Positions 1 through 10,899 of a DNA stretch of 64,000 nucleotides are shown here, one piece after another. The position numbers and the translations under genes were made by a program. The notes beneath the pieces are model-generated. The model worked only from the letters and a program-made list of their open reading frames with translations, searched no databases and was not told the DNA's origin. Origin of the DNA: Gnetum montanum (Eukaryota; Streptophyta; Gnetopsida; Gnetales; Gnetaceae); NCBI GenBank assembly GCA_015680685.1, contig MNCI01015527.1, positions 65,185-129,184 of the forward strand, in the 5' to 3' direction. The first letter of the stretch is position 1, and each line of letters begins with the position of its first letter.

Positions 1-123
1 CTATGTAGTAGTGAATAGTACCTATCTAGGATCACATTAATGGATTCATAATTCCCTTTCCTTTGTTTCCTCAAGTTATATACTTGTGATATTCTAATAT
101 TTATCATTAAAGAACTTTAATAT

Positions 124-1161
124 TGTTCTTGGAGCAAGTTCACTCCAATATTAAAATCACCTTTCAACACTAAATCCAAATACTATGAAAAAGATAATTT
201 ATTTGCTAGAAAACAAGAAAAATAGCTATCTTCAATTATTCAAAAGAGAAGATTAGAATTGGGTTTCCAAAATCCATAAAATATCCAAATCCTTTTAAAC
301 ACTCATATGATGTTGTAGATAAAGAGGCTCTATGACCACATAATGACTATTCTCAATGCAAGACACAATTGATAGAAAATCTCTTCATAAACTAGGGCTG
401 AGATTCAAATCAAAGAAGTAAACAAGAGTTAAGAATGCATAGGCCAATCAACACGCATTGACCCTAGACCTGAAACCACACCTACACTCACTTAATATGC
501 TCTATCATACCCTTGCCAAGATCTCCTCAACTTAAGAGCTCTTAGCAAGACTTCTCCTCACTACCTTGACTTATCTTCATACTATCATCATACAAGCATG
601 AGCAAACCAATATTTATTAACAACAAGAAGACAAGATACCTAGAAATGTTTTCTTACTTGACCAAATGATTTCATGTTGTTTCCATCCTTTTTCCACCAC
701 ATTTTAGTTGTTTTCATCTTCTTTTAGCTATTTCCTAAATTAGAAGGGCTAATTCAAGAAGTTTTCCTAGTCATAGTAGTCATCTTTGACCTCCTCGAAT
801 CATCTCTCATAAAAATTTAACTTTTAAAAGAGATGAATTTTTAGAGTAGGATACATCTCCTTCAAGAATGAGACATCTCCTCTTGCTAAGAAATCTTTCC
901 ATAAGACATCTTCTTTGTTTGGGAGACATCTCCTCTAAGACATCTTTACTTTTTGAGAGATCTCTCCTATTAATGAGAGATGTCACTTGGTAGGACTTCA
1001 TTTTTGGTAGAGACATCTCCTACATGTTCTAGCCATCTCCTATGAAGTCCTAGCTCCTAACTAAGACATCTCCTTAACCTAAAATATCTCTTCACAGAAC
1101 CCAAAACTTGAAAAACACACATGTAGGAGAGAATAAGGGAATTGGAAGAGATGTCCCTACA
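124..1161 (-). repeat. LTR of chromovirus-type element J (solo or truncated)
   Basis: This stretch matches the LTR at 60191-61293 from end to end. Both begin (plus strand) near a GGAG..AA.TTCACTCC block and finish with ..CTACA, so read on the minus strand the LTR starts TGTAG. Just beyond it, 1162-1178 still resembles the polypurine tract of element I, so it was probably the 3' LTR of a minus-strand element cut off right after its polypurine tract. Between 840 and 1080 it carries at least six copies of GACATCT. Bases 1-123 to its left are AT-rich and unassigned. The exact left boundary is uncertain by a few bases. Confidence 0.7.
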
Positions 1162-1179
1162 CTAGTACTCCACCAATGG

Positions 1180-1473
1180 ATAGAGTCTAGTTCTAATGGT
1201 TTTTACTAGCTCTCTACCTTCTTGATAAGTATTTTTGGGAATAACTTGAGCTTTTGCCATTCATTCTCAATTTTTTATAAGACACAGATATCATGAAATA
1301 CTTGCAAGTGATTATGTAAATCATTATTATAGTCTCTCTGAAATTTAGAAATATTGTTCATGTCTTCTTTGATGTTTGGTTAGAATTCAAATAGTCTCCT
1401 TAATATTTTTTATGCTTCTAATGGATAGCAAGGATTCATCATAATCTTCATCATAACCATGATTCCTTCTATG
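1180..1473 (-). mobile_element. Left fragment of Tat-like gypsy element E (gag remnant)
   Basis: The plus-strand text (for example AATAACTTGAGCTTTTGCCA, then AATATTGTTCATGTC) parallels the minus-strand gag of element A at about 18285-18540. The match stops at 1473, where the LTR of element B begins, and the gag continues in the same orientation at 22356. B therefore inserted inside this gag. CTATG before B and CTATC after it look like the target duplication with one changed base. The reading frame is full of stops. Confidence 0.65.
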
Positions 1474-2271
1474 TTGTCTGATAAGGTCAGTGTTTTTTAT
1501 GATGCAATATCATATAAATATTGGCACTTGGGTGCACAATCCAATAGCATTTCATTCCATCCTTAGCTAGATTCTTGTAGTTTGTTTTCATAGCCTTAGT
1601 GATAGAGTAAATGATCATAGTGTGATTTTTGATAGTTTTCTGGTGTCTTTATTTGTGTGAATTGTACTAGGAAATAGTTCATGATGGCAATAAAGATTGA
1701 GATTTCTTTCCATCATTGCATCATTTCCTTAATTTCCTTTGTTTACTTAGCATAATATTTGCTATTTTCTTAGTTAATTATTTACATTTTGAGAACTTTA
1801 TTTTACATGTCATTAGTAAGTGGTATGGATATGAATGTTTTTGAGTGCTAAGTGTAGTTATCTAGTAACCTTGTAGTGGTGTTGCTCAATTCACTTAGTA
1901 GTAATACCACTTGGTAATCCCATCGATAACTACACAAGTCCAAGGTGTGTATGATAGAGTAGGACTAGATGTCCATCGCATTAGGCTAAGATAGTGTTAT
2001 GTTTCCTTAGTTAGATAGAGTTATAATTTATTCAACCATGTTTACTTTAGGAGCATTTAAGAGACTCTCAACATTAGTTGATCGTATCCCTCACTAAGAG
2101 CTAAACATTACATAACTTGCACTTTATTAGCTCAAAGTGGGAAGATAGTGATCTAGAACTTAACATCATTTACTAGCATAATAACATTTTCTATCTATAA
2201 ATTATAATCTAGTCACACGTTGGCACTTGTGACTTGTATGGTAGAGTGTTGGAAGACTGCACTGCTCATCA
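1474..2271 (+). repeat. 5' LTR of element B
   Basis: The end is set by ..CTCATCA directly before the primer-binding site. The last 260 bases match 22082-22355 nearly base for base, for example CTCACTAAGAGCTA, TTAGCTCAAAGTGG and ACTAGCATAATAA. A TATA-like motif (CATATAAATATT, near 1512) is followed by text parallel to the leader of the element C LTR. The start is inferred from the gag/LTR junction and from the CTATG target site; the U3 is shorter than in C. Confidence 0.7.
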
Positions 2272-2291
2272 TTGGCATCATTGTTAGGGAT
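2272..2291 (+). other. Primer-binding site of element B
   Basis: TTGGCATCATTGTTAGGGAT lies immediately after the LTR. It aligns with TGGCGCCGTTGCCGGGGA, the primer-binding site usual in plant Tat/Athila elements. The differences are mostly C-to-T or G-to-A, as expected from decay of methylated cytosines. Confidence 0.7.
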
Positions 2292-2416
2292 GTTTCAATG
2301 TGTGCTACGTAATTGATTTTACAAAGTTTATTGTATCAAGAACTAAAAAGTTAATTTTCATAATTTTTAAATAATTCTAATAACACACACACATAAGTGA
2401 ATGACACATTTATAAC

Positions 2417-4940
2417 ATGGCTTCAACTAAGGAAAAACTATCACATGCCAAAGAGATACAAAGAGGTAATGATAGAACAAATGACAATGAAGACTAGAGT
2501 ATGCTTATGCAGAAAAGAATCTCATATGCTCACAATGATCCTTACTACCATGATTTCACTTTCATCTTTCACCAAGATTAGTAGTTGAGGTGGAGAGACC
2601 TATAGGGCAACATCATTTTTCCTCTAGAGCATTCAATACCCACCATGCTTTAAATAGTTTTGAGGGGAATGACTTTGAGCCATGTGCAAGAAGGGTACCA
2701 TGTGACCAAACACATGACAAGATCCTACCAAGCTGCAAAGGCACAAGTGCAAAGAGATGATACTATAGAAATCAAACATGCACATAACATGGAAAAGTAG
2801 GTTAACTCTCCTGTTGTCATGGAATAACTTGATAGTGATGCATTTGTAGTAGAGAAACTCCACCAAGGTCATGAATTCCATTACCAAATGCCTATTATTC
2901 ATCTAGAAGAACTTGTCAAGATGCAACTACATTAAGCCTTAGCAGAGACACCAAGAAGAAAAGCAATAGACTCTAAGTACAAGTAAGACTTAAGGCCAAG
3001 AGCTTCTGCTAGATCACAAAGGGAAGAATACCAGAGTCACAAAAGGAGAACTAGTTGGCATCATTCTTTCACTACTTCATCTTCATCCTCATGATTGTCA
3101 ATGGACTCTAATCGAAAGAAAAAAAGGTATAGATATCATGATAGGAAAGGATGTTGGACTCATGATCAACATGTCTATCAACCAAGACACTTTGATGAAG
3201 AAGATGAAGAGCATGAACCACAAAGAACTAGGGATAGACGTGAAGAGAGAAAGAGAGAGGTATAAGTACCAAAGGGGGCATGACTACAATCAAGCATATG
3301 AACTCTATGATCATGATGAATCCATATTGGCTATTCACAACATGATAAACATAAGGGAAGCTATCTACATTCCAACAAGGCACATAAGGAACAATCACAT
3401 TAAGTGGCTAGACATGAAAAAAATGCCTAGATTTGAGGGTGGATATAATGTAGTTCAACAACATCACCTTCAAGCATTCCATGATAACTATGCCCTACAG
3501 AATATAGAAAGTGATTATTAGAAATTGAATTTGTTCCCAAGGACACTTATCAAATAGGCAGACTACTGGTATAGATCATTGGAACCTGAATCAATCAAAA
3601 GATAGAGTACCATGCTTGAACTTTTCAATGATAAATATCAAACCTACTCTTGAGTGTCTAATATTAGGAAGTAGATCTAGGGCTAGAACCAAGGAACCAA
3701 TGAATCCATTTATACAGTGATGGAAAAATACTATTCACTTCTACATAGGTGCCCAAGCCACAAATTTTTCCAAATGGAGGAACTTATGCACATTGTTGAT
3801 GGGTGATGGAACAAAACAAGGGAAACCCTTGGGGTTTATGCCCAAGGCAGAATATCTGAAATGACCATCCATCAAATTAAAAGACTCATTGACCAAGTGG
3901 CAAATGAAGAAGGTGAATTGAAGAAGAGAGAATCAACTAAAAAGTATAATAGAGATCCATCTATGTAGAAGAGGGATGTACAAGTATGTGATCAATAAGG
4001 AGAAGAAACCTTGAAAGAAATGATACAAAAAAAGATACTACCTATTCAAAAATCTATTATTGATATAGAAACCATGGTAGAAAAGATGTGGGATTCAATG
4101 GATGAAAAATTCACAATAGCTTTGAAAATTATGGAAGAAAGAACTAAGTAGGCCTCTAACAAAGGCAAGGAGAAAAAGAAGAAAAGAGACTCTGAACAAA
4201 AAGGAAAAGTGGCTTTAGTGGTAGAATGTTTTGATACAAGCTCGAAGGATGAGGAAGGATGTATAGTGTGTTATTATGAACATCCAAAAGGGCATTTTCC
4301 TGGAATGACGCATTTGTAAGAAACAAGGGAATATGCACTTAATCCAAGATTCATTAAAAAGAAAATGTTCAAATGATTACCTTACCCTCAAGGTAATACT
4401 ATTAAACTTTCCAACCAGCCTACTACCCTAATGGAGATTACTTATAGCCATAGGAGTAGTATCATCAATAGTGACAGCAACCACAATCATGGAAAATGCC
4501 ACCACCAAGACAAAAGTATCCATATTGGTAATCAAACTCTTGTGGATACTATGTTTAACATTCAATATCTTTGGGAAATGCATCAATTTAGATTTCTCAA
4601 TACTATCCACTAGAGGACCATAGACCTACACCTCCAACAATGGATTCCAATCCATATGTGCATCAATCAGAAACTAGTTCATTGAGTCAACCTCCTAATC
4701 CTTTACCACCTGTAAAACCACCTACAATGTAGGGAGAATTACTATCATAGCCCTAGCAAAAAATGCAACTATGGAAATCAACATGTAGGAGGAAGCAACC
4801 ATATATGAACCATAATCTAGGGAATGATCCTTCTTCAAAATGAGTCCAAGACAGGTTTGAAGGATGGGGAGCATGTCTACTTCCACTTCATCCACATACA
4901 ATCCTTTGAAAAATAACAAGCTTCTATCATTGTCCAATGC
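2417..4940 (+). pseudogene. gag of element B (broken)
   Basis: Gag polyprotein remnant of a Tat-like element. The start ATG at 2417 opens a frame (MASTKEK...) whose early block DPYYHDFTFIF recurs in element C (DPYYIDFTFIF) and, altered, in A and E. A basic region rich in K, R and D (about 3000-3260) is followed by the best conserved core at 3300-4000, including FNDKYQTYS and YYSLLHRCPSH, both shared with element A. Near 4257 a Cys/His cluster (CIVCYYEHPKGHFPG) stands where a zinc knuckle would be. The longest open piece is 3138-3521. Several in-frame stops make it non-functional. Confidence 0.75.
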
Positions 4941-5029
4941 AAATTTAACTATCATGCTAACTCAGACTATTACACATTGGACCAAGGCATGAGCGCTTCC
5001 TTAAAAATGAGCAAACCCAGGAAGTCCCT

Positions 5030-5421
5030 TGGTATACTTTCAAATAGTAGGTCATAAATCGTACAAGGCTCTAATTGATTTGAGGTTAGTGGTAAACCTA
5101 ATATCACAAGATATGTATCAAGCCTAGAATTTACCAATATTAATGAAAAATAACAATTGGCTAGAGCTTGTAGACCAATCAATCATAGTTTCAATAGGAC
5201 AAGTGAATGATGTGATCACTACTATTAGTGGTTGGTCCTATCCTACTGATTTTCTAGTCATTAATGTACGTAAAAATAAGGATGAATTTTCTATCATAAT
5301 GGGAAGAGCTTGGCTTAGCATTGTAAATGCTAAGCTTGGTATTAGAGAATTCACTTTGGAAATCTCCAAGGAAGATGAAGCTCAAATCTATCAAAGACTC
5401 AAAGTTTCATCTATGGCATAA
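5030..5421 (+). pseudogene. Retropepsin-like protease of element B (broken)
   Basis: Aspartic protease domain that would mature the polyprotein. The region of the active site reads ALIDLRLVVNLIS (5068-5106): the aspartate is kept, but the following D-[ST]-G pattern is lost. The downstream open stretch 5143-5421 carries DQSIIVSIGQVNDVITTI and the C-terminal IIMGRAWLS, equivalent to the I-[IL]-G-R flap-side motif of retropepsins. The same block occurs in A and C. Confidence 0.75.
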
Positions 5422-5639
5422 AATGATAACAGGTGCAATTTCATGTAGAAAATATGGACAATTAAAAAAAATTAATACAACATGAAAAAGATGTGTTAAA
5501 GAGATGTGTGTGTGAAAATTCCTATATGCAGTAGCCACTTAGTAAGAAGGCACTCAATGGTTGATTATAAATGGAGAAATTGAATCAAACATATACATGG
5601 AATCAACAAACTAGATTATAAGTGTCAACGTAGAAGAAG

Positions 5640-6453
5640 CTGACAAGTTGGAGAAAATAAGAAGAAGACACCCCTATCCACATGCATGTCATGGAGTAGA
5701 GATAGAATGGGGATAGGTTGAGATCCTAGACAACAAAGTTAAACTAGAATCATTACAATTGAAGGTTGTACTAGTAGCATTAAAATATGCTTTCTTAAAT
5801 AATAAGAAGTCAATCATAATTAATGACAACCTAAATAAGGAACAAAAGAAGAAGTTATTGGAAGTGGTTAATAAGTGGCCAACAATGTTTGCCTAGTCTT
5901 ATGAATAGATCATTAGCATTAATCCTAAAACCTATCAACATTGAATATACATTGATCTAGTGGTGAAACCATGATGCCAACCATAGAAGAGGCTAAATCC
6001 AAAGCTCAAAGAAGTATTCAAGCAAGAATTGAAAAAATTACTAAAGGTAGGATTTATTTATCCCATTGTAGATTGAAAATGGATCAGTCCTTTGGTAATT
6101 GTTCCAAAGAAGGGAGGCAAGTGGAAAGTATGTATTGACTTTTGATTATTAAACTCTGCAACATTTAAGGATTATTTCCCTTGTCATTTGTTGACCAAGT
6201 CCTAGATACTATTGTAGGACATGAGTACTATGGTTTTTTAGATGGTCACAATAGATATAACCAAAAATCCACATTGCACCTAAGGATCAAGAAAAGAAAA
6301 TGTTCACTAGATTGTAGAGAATGTTCGCTTATAAGTAGATACCTTTTGGTCTTTGCAATGTGCTCACCACCTTCCAGAGACTTGTACTTAGTATCTTCCA
6401 AAAAAAAATAGGTAATGGTGTTAAAATATTTATGGATGATTTTTCAATATATA
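5640..6453 (+). pseudogene. Reverse transcriptase of element B, part 1
   Basis: N-terminal RT including the fingers motif PLVIVPKKGGKWKVCIDF (from about 6090) and, right at the insertion point, the catalytic block FMDDFSIY (6427-6450). There are many stops and frameshifts. The reading is cut within the FMDDFSIY motif by copia element D and resumes at 21766. This clean split is the best evidence for the insertion order. Confidence 0.8.
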
Positions 6454-7675
6454 TGTTGACCTTTTGGCATGTCAAAACATTAAGGAAAATGAAGAACATA
6501 GAATGTTGTGGATTGTAAGATTTTGTAGGACATGAATGAAAACTCAAGAAATGACATCTACAAAGAGATATCAATATGAAGACAAAAGGAAAAGAAAGAT
6601 ATCATCAAGGTTTCAAGAAAGCATGCTAGAGCTTAAGTGCATGGACAAGGAATGAAGATTTTAAAGTGCAAAGGAAACTAAAGAAAGACATCTCCAAGGA
6701 ACAACAAATGTCTTGGTCGAAGTGAAGGATAATTAGTAAAGAAATCTTGCAAAAATAACAAATGTCTACTATCAAACAAAGACATCTCCAACAAATAGCA
6801 AATGTCTTGGCCAAGTTGAAGATTTATTAGAAAATTTTGTCTATGAGAAACAATAGACATATTTCTGGTGACAAAGATGTCTTCATGAAGACATCTCCAC
6901 AAAGATGCCTTTCTTGAGGAGAAGATGTCTTTCCAAAATGAAGGTTTGATGTAGAACGATGTCTTAGTCTTGAAGAAGACATATCCAGTGACTATTAGAT
7001 AGTCATTGCATGAATTCTGAGGTGTTTTCAAAAACATATTGGCTATAAGAAGACTTCATTCCTTTGGGAAATAGGCAAGCATTGTGTACTATCAAGTGTT
7101 ATTATCTAAAAATCATTGTATACATCATTCTATTGTTATTGTTTCTCATTGTACTATCTTTTGTCTGTTGTAAGTGATCAAAGTGAGCTATACCTCAAAG
7201 TATAAGGATCAACAAATTTAGTTGCATTCTTTCCTTGTAACTGTTATTCTCTTTTTTTGCCTTGTGGGGTTAAAGTGCTTCTTGCAAGAAGGCATCTTTC
7301 TTAAGCCTGTTGGGATCCTATGGGATTGAGTGTTGGTGTAGTGCCATGACACTCTAGAGTGAAGCTCAAGTTGTAAAGGTGTGGGATCCTAGAAACCACA
7401 TTCTAAGCTTATCGAGACCTTGTGGATTTGAGTGGATTATATGCATTAAATCACTCAAAATTGGAGCTTAGAGCTTGTACAAGGTGTGGTATTCTTCAAA
7501 CCACATTTTGAGAGTAACAAAGTTCAAAGGTGTGCTAGTGAACTACCCTTTGAATGTGGACTATCCAAGTTGAGGAACCAGATTAATTTTGGTGTGTGAT
7601 TTATTTCAAAGAATTTTTAATGTGGAGAATTTATTCATCTCCCCACACCCCCCCACCCACCTTCTAAGTTCAATA
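6454..7675 (+). repeat. 5' LTR of copia element D
   Basis: Matches 20576-21760 along its whole length. It contains iterated GACATCT and AGATGTCT motifs between 6550 and 6990 and a C-rich tract before its end (7641-7660). It ends ..TTCAATA where the 3' copy has ..TTCAACA. Both copies are followed by ATCCT, so the true end may be a few bases further on. Confidence 0.85.
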
Positions 7676-7683
7676 ATCCTGAA

Positions 7684-7700
7684 GTGATATTAGAGCTTGG
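7684..7700 (+). other. Primer-binding site of element D
   Basis: GTGATATTAGAGCTTGG matches the initiator-tRNA-Met primer-binding site of copia elements (TGGTATCAGAGCTTGG) with a few changes. It lies 8 bases past the LTR end. Element G has the same context (GGTACTCCTAG follows in both). Confidence 0.75.
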
Positions 7701-7738
7701 TACTCCTAGTTTTAATTGTAACAACTCAGCAGTGAACA

Positions 7739-8960
7739 ATGGAAGGGGGATCTTACGTCAAGTCATCAATGTTCAATGGGATCACCTTTACAATTCAAAA
7801 ATTCTTTAAGTATGTGAGATTTATAGTTTTAATATTCATCTTGGATGGATGCACTTAACTAATTAGCATAATTTTGGACAACAAAGGTTAGAGTAAAGGT
7901 AAGCAATCTAAACTTTCAAATTTTGATATTTTTTCTATGAAATGCTTGATATGTGGTGGAAGAGGTCATATGGCCTTTGAATGCCTCAATTCTTATAGGT
8001 TTCAAAAGAAAGAGTATATTAAAGAAATGAGAAGTAGAAACATCCATACAAGTTGGGATGATGAAGAAGAATAAACTCAAAAAGATAAAAAGGGAAAAAA
8101 TTTCTTCACTAGTTGGGATGATGGAGACCAAGGTAAGGGATGGGTAGATGACACCTTAAAAGATTCTCATCTCATCTATATGGCTCTCAAAAATGACAAT
8201 GTTGGCCTTTTAGATGATGATGGTCAATTTGAAAATGAGGAAGAAAGGTATGACCTATTATGTAAGTTGGAAAGTCTTTGTGTAAAGTTGAACAAGCAAG
8301 TTAAAATAAAGGTTCATGAAATTTCCTTATTAAATACAAAAATTTCTAATCTTACAAAATAAATCTCAAACCTAAGGACTGAGAATGAAAAGCTAACCTT
8401 GTCTTATAAGTAGGAGAAGGAAAAAATTGTAGATGCCAAATTTGCAAATGAAAGGTTAGTTAGTGGAAAATAATCCCTTCAGAGGATTCTTGAAGAAGGA
8501 AGAAGTTCACAAGACAATAATGGACTAGGATGTTATTCTCAAAAAAAGGAATCTATACAAAACTCCATCCCAACAAAAGCACTATCCAAAGATTGAAGTG
8601 ACAAGAGGCACTAAATCCCAATTATAAGTAGCTCCAAACCAATCCAAAGCATCATGAAGGTTTGATCATTATAATCACTTCTACTAAAATAGGAAGATTA
8701 GATGCTATTATTGTCATAAATTTAGTCATAGGTAATGGAAGTGTAATTTAAAGTTTTTATCATTTGAATACTTGGTCATATCATAAGACTCCTTGTTCTT
8801 ATCCAAATGCATTGAGAAAGGGAAATTTTTAGGGTAAAAAGGAATGAAGGACAACTTAAAAGAACAAGGGAGTTCATAAAGTTTGGTGAACTAAAATGAA
8901 GGACTAGGAGAATGAGAAGGCTCTCTCCAAAAATTTTGTGAAAGAAACCCAAGAATTAAA
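7739..8960 (+). pseudogene. Copia gag of element D, truncated, with two CCHC knuckles
   Basis: Capsid-type polyprotein remnant. It starts MEGGSYVKSSMFNG, the usual beginning of copia gag, but most of the capsid domain is missing; element G keeps it. The first zinc knuckle is CLICGGRGHMAFEC at 7943-7984. Then follow TSWDDE/TSWDDG repeats and an open stretch, 8180-8362, with heptad-like leucines (LCKLESLCVKLNKQVKIK) that reads as coiled coil. A second knuckle, CYYCHKFSHR*WKC, lies at 8703-8744, with a stop between R and W. Two knuckles separated by a coiled coil resemble the long gag of SIRE/Maximus-type elements, but that placement is inference. Confidence 0.7.
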
Positions 8961-9922
8961 GTTTGAAGAAGTTTGTTCAAGAAGAGAAACCTCAAAAGAC
9001 AAATCTCATTCTCTAGCACTCTAAGCACATTAATTCTCTATTTCAAGTAAGGTAAGTTAAAGGGGAGTCTATACCTTATCATCCAAGAGGTCATAAATAT
9101 AGGGGAAGTCTTTTGGGACTTCTACCAAAAGATACTCAAGCAATAAAGACTCTACACTCTAACACCCATATCTAAAAATGAGCAAAGAAGAGCCTATTCA
9201 TCTAGTAATATTTTACAATTCTTATCTAAAGATGATCTTTATTGGTAAAAAATCTTGAACTTTGTATGGCCTTACTTGTGAGCTATTTTGGTTACTAAGA
9301 ATGTCTCTTTTTAAGTGCCTAAGATCCTTATTGCAAATATGTGTTGAGATGTACTCTCCTTAGAAATCTTAAATACTCTCATTAGTTCTAGAAAAGGTGT
9401 TCATAATTTATTTTCATAAATCATGAGGTATATATATATTTAGATAGGTATTTTTTTATAATATATTAACTTATGAATTTTCTAGATGATTGGTTGTGAT
9501 CTTTTATATTTTGACTTTTTTAGCATGATAAGATGTATTACTTAAAAGTTGAATATGCATGTTTTTATTCACTTGTCTTGAAATTACTCTTGGATTATTA
9601 AAAGAATATTGGCTTAGAGATAGGTTACTTGCTCTTGAAAAGCTTGGATCAAGTATGTTTCTTGTTGTTGTGGATAGATGAAGGGCCACTCTTGATAAAT
9701 ACTAGTTTTATTTCATTAGACCTATAAAATTAATAAGATGTGTATTCTTAATATGGTTCTCTTGCAAAATGTTTATATGTTATGCACAATTATATTATGA
9801 AATATTTTTACATGTATTTGGATATATTCTTTTAGGTGTTTTTCAAACAATAGAAGAGTCTTGTGTGAGAATGGTATGCTCATTATGCAATAGCTCTTCA
9901 AAAGTATATGTTTTTTTTAAAT
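8961..9922 (+). other. Remainder of element D internal region, no recognisable gene
   Basis: AT-rich text with short open stretches but no copia integrase, RT or RNase H signature in any frame I could follow. It ends at the insertion site of element A; the target duplication appears as TAAAT (9918-9922) and AAAAT (20411-20415). Confidence 0.5.
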
Positions 9923-10808
9923 TGATGAGCGGTGAGGTACCCCTACACCCAACCATACGAATCACGAGTATTCACACGTGACTTGGTTGAATTTCGAAGA
10001 ATACAAGAACTTAAGTACATAGAATTCTAGCCAGCAAAACCTTAGTTAGAGTGGTCGTTGTCTTCCCAATCTTACATGTGATATTCGAAATGATGGTTGA
10101 GTGAGATTGAGGCAAATGATTTTTATAAGTTTTCTTTTTATCTTTAAAGTCTAATTCTTCTAGTGTAGGAGATGAAAGGCTATGTAATTTTATGACTTCC
10201 CTACTCTATTGCTTTACTATCCTTAGCATAAACAACCGATTCCATCTTCCATGCACATCCTGAGCATGTCCTAACCACTACTTGGTTACTAGATGTTAAG
10301 TGTCACTGGGTTGCCAAGTGTTAGGTATATGTTCAAGATGGTCATGCTTATGATTCTCATAAACTATAAAAAGGACTATAACTATAAAGTAATAATAATA
10401 AAGGATTTTAGAATTATTAAAATATTAAAATATTTTAATGCTTTAGTAGTTTAATCCAAATGCTGCAAGGAACGTTCCAAAAGCTCATCTTTATTGCTGG
10501 TTACACCAATGGGCTCAGGTACATTAGCACTCGAATAAAGAGTCGTACACTCTTCAAACTCCTGTTGTGAGCACTTGGGAAATATTCTAACTTTCATAGA
10601 GACAATCTACAAGAGCTTTGCTACACTTCAATAAAATATGCCATAAACGCAGTGGGTGCATGCATATTTATAGTAGAAAATGAACTCTACATTGCTGAGG
10701 CCACGTCAATGCTTGGAAAGATGCATTGACGGGGTCATGTTGATGCGGCCATGTTAACAAGGCTTTGTCAATGTGGCCTAGTCAACGTAGTGACTGGATG
10801 CTTCATCA
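9923..10808 (-). repeat. 3' LTR of element A
   Basis: Plus strand runs TGATGAGCGGTGAGG ... GCTTCATCA; read on the minus strand it is TGATGAAGC ... CTCATCA, a TG..CA LTR. It closely matches 19526-20410. A TATA-like motif on the minus strand (complement of ATATTTATAGTAG, near 10665) lies about 140 bases into the LTR. The polypurine tract GTGGGGGCA is just outside (10809-10817, minus strand). Confidence 0.9.
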
Positions 10809-10899
10809 TGCCCCCACGACTGAGTGAAAACTCATCCTTGAGTTTGTTACAATTTGGAAGGTATGAGGTGACTAGCAACACACATAGAAAAACATCTCA

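Noticed and set aside
840-1080. Regularly spaced GACATCT motifs as a possible CRISPR-like array
   Set aside because: Repeats are only 7-10 bases, spacing is irregular, both orientations occur, and they lie inside plant LTRs.
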